Of a stretch of 64,000 nucleotides of DNA, positions 60,301 to 64,000 are shown in pieces. Source of the DNA: Calliopsis andreniformis (Eukaryota; Arthropoda; Insecta; Hymenoptera; Andrenidae); assembly GCF_051401765.1 (NCBI RefSeq), contig NC_135066.1, forward strand, positions 18,269,001 through 18,333,000, given 5' to 3'. Position numbers and translations under genes: made by a program. A model generated the notes under the pieces. The model searched no databases, was not told the DNA's origin, and saw only the letters and a list, made by a program, of their open reading frames with translations. Positions within the stretch are counted from its first letter, which is position 1. Each line of letters begins with the position of its first letter.

Positions 60301-62696
60301 GAAGGTAAGATTTAGAGAAAGGAAATACGATATTAGAGGCACGTCTATAGTTTGTAAGCAAGCACGAAGTACGAAATAATAGCACGCTATATGAACCTGC
60401 ATTGTGTCCGTATTTATTTATTCACTTACCTTCATCGTGTGGTATTATGCACTAGAAGACGCTTTGCAGTTTCTTAGTTCAGAAAGAAAATGTACCGTTT
60501 CAGACCGACGATGGTGCTGGCAGTGACGGCAGCTTGCCAGAATCCTGGTCAAGTTTGAATGATGATAAATGTGTCGACGCGATGAGAGAGCTTGTGAATC
60601 ATCATGTAAGTAAATTCCTTTAAGACTTGTTATATTAAAACTACCTTAACTGAGATCTGAAAAAGAATATAAAGTAAGATTTACAAAATATAATTAACGA
60701 AAAACAATTATATCAGATATTACAATTAAGGATTAACATCCGTTCTTCAGAGAAAAGAATTGGCTGTCCTGGAGACTGAACTACAGAACAAGGTGAAGTC
60801 GCTAAACGAACACCAAAGTAAAGTGGACAAAATGGAAGAGGAGCTAATGGAAATAGCGAAAAAACAAAAGCATATGTTCAACTTAGATGTAAGTGTCACA
60901 TAAAGCTACCTATGACTGTATTGTTTTCACTTTCACTTGACACAAAACACTTCTATTAGTCGGAGGGAGAGGGGATCACAGAGAAGAAGCTACTTCTCGC
61001 AAAGAGAACCCAGGAGCAACTGCAGGAGATCCTACGACGAAAACAGAGCCTTTCGTTGAACCTAAAACGAGCTTTACCTGCATCCCCTGGGGGTCACTCC
61101 TCGAATGGGGATGAAATCATTTCAAATGGGGACACGCAATTGTTCCAGGACGCGTGCAATAGGAAGCTTCAAATAGCCTCTGCCTTGAGTCTACTGCCAG
61201 ACAATATTCCAAGTTCCATCGACACTGCTGACACTTTCCATACAGCCGCGGCTGATTCTCCTGAACCTCGCATTCCTTTTGGAGACGCAAATGTAAAAGA
61301 TTCTCAGATTTCACTAAAAGAGCCAGACGAGCAGCGAATTGCTTCCCAAGAAGACAGATGCAATTTATCTGAAGTGGAGGGAAGAAGTGCTTTAAATGTA
61401 AACAGGAAGTTTTCTGTAGAAAGTATCACGGAACCAGAGAAGTGTAACGGTAGTTCTAACGGTGACAAAACAGAATCCAAGTCTCCAACGAATTCCTTAA
61501 CAGAGGAGGATATTCCTCAAGATTCACTCGAGTCGCCTGTTCAACAGAATTCAGCTATGAGACGACTGAACCAAAGAATTGCTCGTCAACGAATGATGGT
61601 GATGAGGTGTCTAGAAGCGAGTACACCTTCTAAAGAAGATTTAAATAAGCAAATAGCGATCTTGCAAGACCTTCAAAAACAACAAATTGAATTGGAAGTC
61701 TCGCTTTTGGAGGATGAACGAAACAGTCTGAAACAGTCCAAAACAGAATGCAATAACGATCGACTGTCTACTGGCGATGCGAATGATCGTATACAGACTA
61801 TAGAATCGAAAACATGTCGGGAGTTAGAACCTATGGATAATTCAATGACGTTGTTGACAGCGGCCACACGATCTGCGGCTATCAGGAACAACAGGCCTAA
61901 TACTAACGACGATCGTGGCCTGTCAGAGTCTGTTGCACCTAGAATATCTTCTGGAAGGGGATACTCAACTGTGTATTTAACGGTAATCCTCATGACAATG
62001 TCCTAAAACTAAAAAATTAACAGTTTATAATTGATAGTTTACATAAATTGTGTTACTTCTAATGCAGAGTCAAAACAGGGGCGATCGATTGAGTAGCCCA
62101 TACTCTTTGACAATCACGAGGTCCTTACCATCATTAATAGCGAACGACGCCGATTACGATAACGTCATTAACATGATTGTTAGTATACCCTCGTATGTAA
62201 TACGTGGAGCTGGTACGTCTAGCCATTACGAATATGAGGTGCGTGTGGTGGCTCAGGATGATAGTTGGACGCTCTTGCGTAGATACAGAAGATTCCGAGA
62301 ATTATATATTTCAATGCGACAGAAGTATGGTAGCAAGGTAAATAGTTATTTCTATAGCGACAGGCAAAAGCAAATATAGCTTGTTGTGTAATTAAAGATT
62401 TGAGTGGGTGGCTTAGAAGAAAAACTGAAAAAGAAATTTCTGTTTTATAGGTAGCAGCAATACGCTTTCCACCTCGGCAAGTTTTCCCAAGGTACGAGGT
62501 CGTCGCCCGACACCGTAGGAAAAAGTTAGAAGAATATTTACGACGACTAATTCAGGTTTGCTCGGAATTGCCGCATTGTGAACCTCTCTATAAGTACAAT
62601 GGCAACTTAAGCAACATAGATAAGCAATCGTTGCTGGAATTTAGTTCGTTCTTCAGACGCGGGACATTCGAGAGCAGCAAATACGGGACGAGTTAA
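51351..62696 (+). CDS. Klp98A: Kinesin-3 with FHA and PX domains (KIF16B / Klp98A type), 16 coding exons
   Basis: Plus-end microtubule motor; the family carries early endosomes by binding PI3P through its PX domain, and fly Klp98A moves Rab5/SARA endosomes. Exons: 51351-51397, 51812-51881, 53863-53973, 54641-54757, 55498-55743, 55822-55994, 56547-56952, 57054-57338, 57772-58185, 58629-58826, 60182-60304, 60504-60605, 60751-60888, 60960-61982, 62068-62337, 62451-62696. They join in phase to 1,322 aa, close to the length known for the family. Seen: P-loop GQTGSGKT (101-108), switch I SSRSH (218-222), switch II DLAGSE (251-256), FHA (about 451-565), coiled coils (about 600-840 and 1010-1080), PX (about 1187-1300) with RRYRRF (1222-1227). 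The start has a good context (GCCATGG) and reads [14 protein letters not shown], the usual kinesin N-terminus. A shorter alternative product is listed separately. Confidence 0.95.
51812..51881 (+). CDS. Klp98A: Klp98A exon 2
   Basis: Completes the split Arg and reads [20 protein letters not shown] to NTK, the conserved second strand of kinesin-3 motors. Preceded by TTGTATTGCAG. Confidence 0.95.
51882..53862. other. Klp98A intron 2 (2 kb)
   Basis: No coding content recognised. A 28-bp direct repeat (about 52,470-52,498 and 52,588-52,615, sharing TACGAGATAAATT.AAATG) is the only structure seen. Confidence 0.6.
53863..53973 (+). CDS. Klp98A: Klp98A exon 3
   Basis: 37 codons, [20 protein letters not shown] then [17 protein letters not shown]. 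The FTFDHSYWS motif is characteristic of kinesin-3 motors. Flanked by introns of 1,981 and 667 bp. Confidence 0.95.
53974..55497. other. Klp98A introns 3 and 4 (flanking the P-loop exon)
   Basis: Apart from exon 4 (54,641-54,757), AT-rich intron sequence of 667 and 740 bp with no recognised feature. Confidence 0.7.
54641..54757 (+). CDS. Klp98A: Klp98A exon 4: P-loop
   Basis: 39 codons with [19 protein letters not shown], the ATP-binding P-loop, followed by FTMMGTP. All key residues are present. Confidence 0.97.
55498..55743 (+). CDS. Klp98A: Klp98A exon 5
   Basis: 82 codons. [14 protein letters not shown], then [15 protein letters not shown] and [14 protein letters not shown], all family-conserved motor segments. 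Confidence 0.96.
55822..55994 (+). CDS. Klp98A: Klp98A exon 6: switch I
   Basis: [20 protein letters not shown] carries switch I. The exon ends within switch II, after LVDLAG and two bases of a Ser codon. Confidence 0.97.
56168..56374. mobile_element. Mariner-type MITE in Klp98A intron 6, 207 bp
   Basis: Inverted arms of about 58 bp share TCTCG, GGAGA.TCA.AGACAGTG and CAAAAATATCG. The right end is CAGGGTGACCC flanked by TA; the left end is the diverged TAAGGTAATC, also flanked by TA. Non-autonomous. Confidence 0.65.
56547..56952 (+). CDS. Klp98A: Klp98A exon 7: switch II end, microtubule-binding helices, neck
   Basis: Completes DLAGSERA, then [51 protein letters not shown] and the neck [16 protein letters not shown]. 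The only phase that joins exon 8 requires the exon to end at ATG (56,952), so the donor reads GCAAGT, a GC-AG intron. Confidence 0.93.
57054..57338 (+). CDS. Klp98A: Klp98A exon 8: neck coil and start of FHA
   Basis: 95 codons. A helical stretch with [17 protein letters not shown] leads into the FHA domain ([20 protein letters not shown], then [15 protein letters not shown]). This is highly typical of the KIF16B subfamily. Confidence 0.96.
57339..57771. other. Klp98A intron 8
   Basis: 433 bp, AT rich, GTGAGA to GATAG. Nothing recognised within it. Confidence 0.8.
57772..58185 (+). CDS. Klp98A: Klp98A exon 9: FHA domain
   Basis: 138 codons. The FHA core [20 protein letters not shown] to [20 protein letters not shown] is followed by a Ser-rich run ([16 protein letters not shown]) and the start of a coiled coil. 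Confidence 0.96.
58186..58628. other. Klp98A intron 9
   Basis: 443 bp, AT rich, GTTCGT to GTGTAG. Nothing recognised within it. Confidence 0.8.
58629..58826 (+). CDS. Klp98A: Klp98A exon 10: coiled coil
   Basis: 66 codons rich in Glu, Arg and Gln with Trp-containing heptads ([20 protein letters not shown]). The donor GTAAGT is strong, but reading through it gives an open frame of 48 more codons (see the alternative product). Confidence 0.94.
58629..58973 (+). CDS. Klp98A: Possible alternative terminal exon of Klp98A: membrane-anchored short isoform
   Basis: If the exon 10 donor at 58,827 is skipped, the frame stays open for 48 codons and ends TGA at 58,971-58,973. The added tail starts [15 protein letters not shown] and holds a hydrophobic segment, [20 protein letters not shown], eight residues from the C-terminus (YSHVCPLNM follows). 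Third codon positions are C/G rich (for example ATC ATC ATC TAC TCG CAC), unlike the AT-rich intron around it, which suggests coding selection. An AATAAA at 59,634 would end the transcript. Product: 737 aa with motor, FHA and first coil but no PX domain. Transcript support is inferred, not seen. Confidence 0.6.
   Translation, partial: REQEEREERWAARREALEGAQRELEREWGAQWKEWADAIAALESRQRELRARRHFLEQERRDEMTQVSDSDAPSPDLNVISIKYQFYLVLIALGVLICLSGNIIIYSHVCPLNM
59281..59303. repeat. TA microsatellite in Klp98A intron 10
   Basis: About 9 TA units. Confidence 0.8.
59634..59639 (+). terminator. AATAAA poly(A) signal in Klp98A intron 10
   Basis: AATAAA followed by a T-rich stretch, about 660 bp after the stop of the alternative short isoform. 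It would provide the 3' end for that transcript. Confidence 0.45.
60182..60304 (+). CDS. Klp98A: Klp98A exon 11: coiled coil
   Basis: 41 codons, [19 protein letters not shown] then [21 protein letters not shown]. Phase 0 at both ends; CAG acceptor and GTAAGA donor. Confidence 0.92.
60504..60605 (+). CDS. Klp98A: Klp98A exon 12
   Basis: 34 codons, [15 protein letters not shown] then [19 protein letters not shown]. An acidic, flexible segment between coils. TTTCAG acceptor and GTAAGT donor; phase 0 at both ends, so it could be skipped without a frameshift. Confidence 0.9.
60751..60888 (+). CDS. Klp98A: Klp98A exon 13: coiled coil
   Basis: 46 codons with clear heptads, [20 protein letters not shown] to [20 protein letters not shown]. 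Phase 0; CTTCAG acceptor, GTAAGT donor. Confidence 0.92.
60960..61982 (+). CDS. Klp98A: Klp98A exon 14: long stalk exon
   Basis: 341 codons. Starts with a coil ([18 protein letters not shown]), passes through a long Ser/Asp/Asn-rich, probably disordered region, and ends with a conserved-looking coil ([18 protein letters not shown], then [20 protein letters not shown]). Ends VYLT before the donor GTAATC. Confidence 0.93.
62068..62337 (+). CDS. Klp98A: Klp98A exon 15: first half of PX domain
   Basis: 90 codons. The PX domain begins near [14 protein letters not shown] and contains [20 protein letters not shown] and [14 protein letters not shown]. The RRYRRF motif provides the PI3P-contacting Arg and aromatic residue known from PX domains. 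Confidence 0.95.
62451..62696 (+). CDS. Klp98A: Klp98A exon 16: end of PX domain and stop
   Basis: 81 codons plus [23 protein letters not shown] is the PX proline-rich loop, and [20 protein letters not shown] the membrane-proximal helix. Ends YGTS. A possible poly(A) signal AATAAA lies at 63,258. Confidence 0.95.
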   Translation, partial: VAAIRFPPRQVFPRYEVVARHRRKKLEEYLRRLIQVCSELPHCEPLYKYNGNLSNIDKQSLLEFSSFFRRGTFESSKYGTS

Positions 62697-64000
62697 AAGC
62701 AACGAATGTCTCCGCGCTACACAAGAATGAATCGAATTCGAGTGGTACGTGTATAGGAGATGTTTATAATTCGTTGTATTTTTTATAAAAGACGAACTGG
62801 AAAGAACCTAAAAAAGTGGGATAAAAATACTAGTACAGTTACCACTTTTGCGACAATTAACTGTATATTTACCAAAAAAAGAATACGTTTCCAAAAGTTT
62901 ATTGTTTATAAGACTGATATATAACGCATATTTAAATGTTTATTTGTTTGTTCTTAGCGCGTTAGTGAAAAGGTACTGCGAAATCGATATTTTAATGAGA
63001 CAGAATGAAACCTGAATATTGGTGATGATGTCTCGATGATATTTTCGACATAGATCCCAGTAAGAATCGTGCATCATAGCTTAAGCGTCAATGAAAATCT
63101 GCGAAGCGACCATGTATATAATTGTTACAGGTCGTGGATATTTTCCTAATATTTTTCTCCTGTTAGAATTAACAATTTTCAAAGTGTACCTTCCTCGCTT
63201 CGGTTTCTTAAGAATCGTTGAATTTATTCGTGTCTGAATCTCTCGTTTATCGCTGATAATAAATGTAATTAGATCAGTATTGTTACAACAAAATACGCAC
63301 GAGATACGGGGTAATTTGTTGTGCGCACAAATCATGATGACCATAATAATAATATCGGAAGCGGTTATGCTCGTGATAATAATTAGAGTTCGTAAATGAT
63401 CGCGTTTATTTTTTTCGTCGAACAACGTCTTTGTAACATCGTCGTGACTGAGAATTGACTGGATATTTAGCGAGAGGAAAGAGAAACGGAACTTCCTTCT
63501 AGCATGTAGTTATGAACATATTGAAATTATCATAATTTTACAAAGTGCAAATGATATCATATCGCTGTTGAAGTTCTTCCGGTTCCGGGAATTTATAATA
63601 TATAATATATCTATATTGTATATGTATACACTGCGTTTCACGACGACGTTTGTAAAGGAGAAAAGCAGCGATGTTAAAGTTAAGGAAATCGTTATGCCAA
63701 GTGCTTAGCAATTAAACGAAAGATTCTTGTTAATCGACGCTAACTTTGATATTATTCTCGGCAAAATGTTTATCCGCCATTGTAAATCTGCTTCTTCAAC
63801 AATCAAAGACGTGAATCTAGTATTATATGCTTTTAAAATCCAAGAATTCTATACCACTACCGATAATATAAACGACGTCTTCTCCATTACCACAGTCGAA
63901 TCATTTTGCCTTGAATTCTAAATGTTGAGAAACATCAACTAAATTTACGTATGTAGTTTTGGTTATTCTTGTTTAATATTGTGAAAGTGAACGGAACTTC
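62697..64000. other. Klp98A 3' UTR and downstream DNA
   Basis: AT rich, no further gene recognised to the window edge. Contains the candidate poly(A) signal at 63,258 and an AT-rich palindromic patch near 63,595-63,625. Confidence 0.55.
63258..63263 (+). terminator. Candidate poly(A) signal of the long Klp98A transcript
   Basis: AATAAA 562 bp after the Klp98A stop codon. Other variants may be used; no 3' end data. Confidence 0.35.

Overview
The window looks like nuclear DNA of an arthropod, most likely an insect. CpG is not depleted in otherwise AT-rich DNA, which would fit Hymenoptera, but I cannot name the species. It holds two intact, intron-rich cytoskeletal motor genes in head-to-head orientation, separated and interrupted by AT-rich non-coding DNA with small foldback transposon remnants.

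Left arm (1-11,629): no recognisable gene. It contains microsatellites, a mariner-type MITE (4,247-4,599) and a long imperfect foldback (7,911-8,133). It could be intergenic DNA or long 3' UTR.

Minus strand, 47,651 down to 11,630: an unconventional MyTH4-FERM myosin in 14 coding exons that I could join in phase to 2,211 codons plus stop. The order is motor, three IQ motifs, charged helix, Gln/Pro/His-rich linker, MyTH4-FERM, MyTH4-FERM, Gln-rich tail. There is no SH3 domain between the two MyTH4-FERM modules. This fits the class XV / class XXII group of insect filopodial myosins; the exact class is left open. The first three introns are 7.8 to 10 kb and hold GC-rich islands, tandem repeats, nested foldback elements, a possible poison exon and a single-exon reading frame of unknown function.

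Plus strand, 51,351-62,696: a complete kinesin-3 of the KIF16B / Klp98A type in 16 coding exons (1,322 aa): N-terminal motor, FHA, coiled coils and a C-terminal PX domain that binds PI3P on early endosomes. One intron appears to use a GC-AG splice pair. Read-through of exon 10 gives a second possible product of 737 aa that swaps the PX tail for a C-terminal hydrophobic membrane-anchor-like segment and has its own poly(A) signal. This is the most interesting finding in the window.

Both genes encode cargo-carrying motors, one on actin and one on microtubules. Their start codons are 3.7 kb apart and point away from each other, so shared regulatory DNA is possible but not shown.
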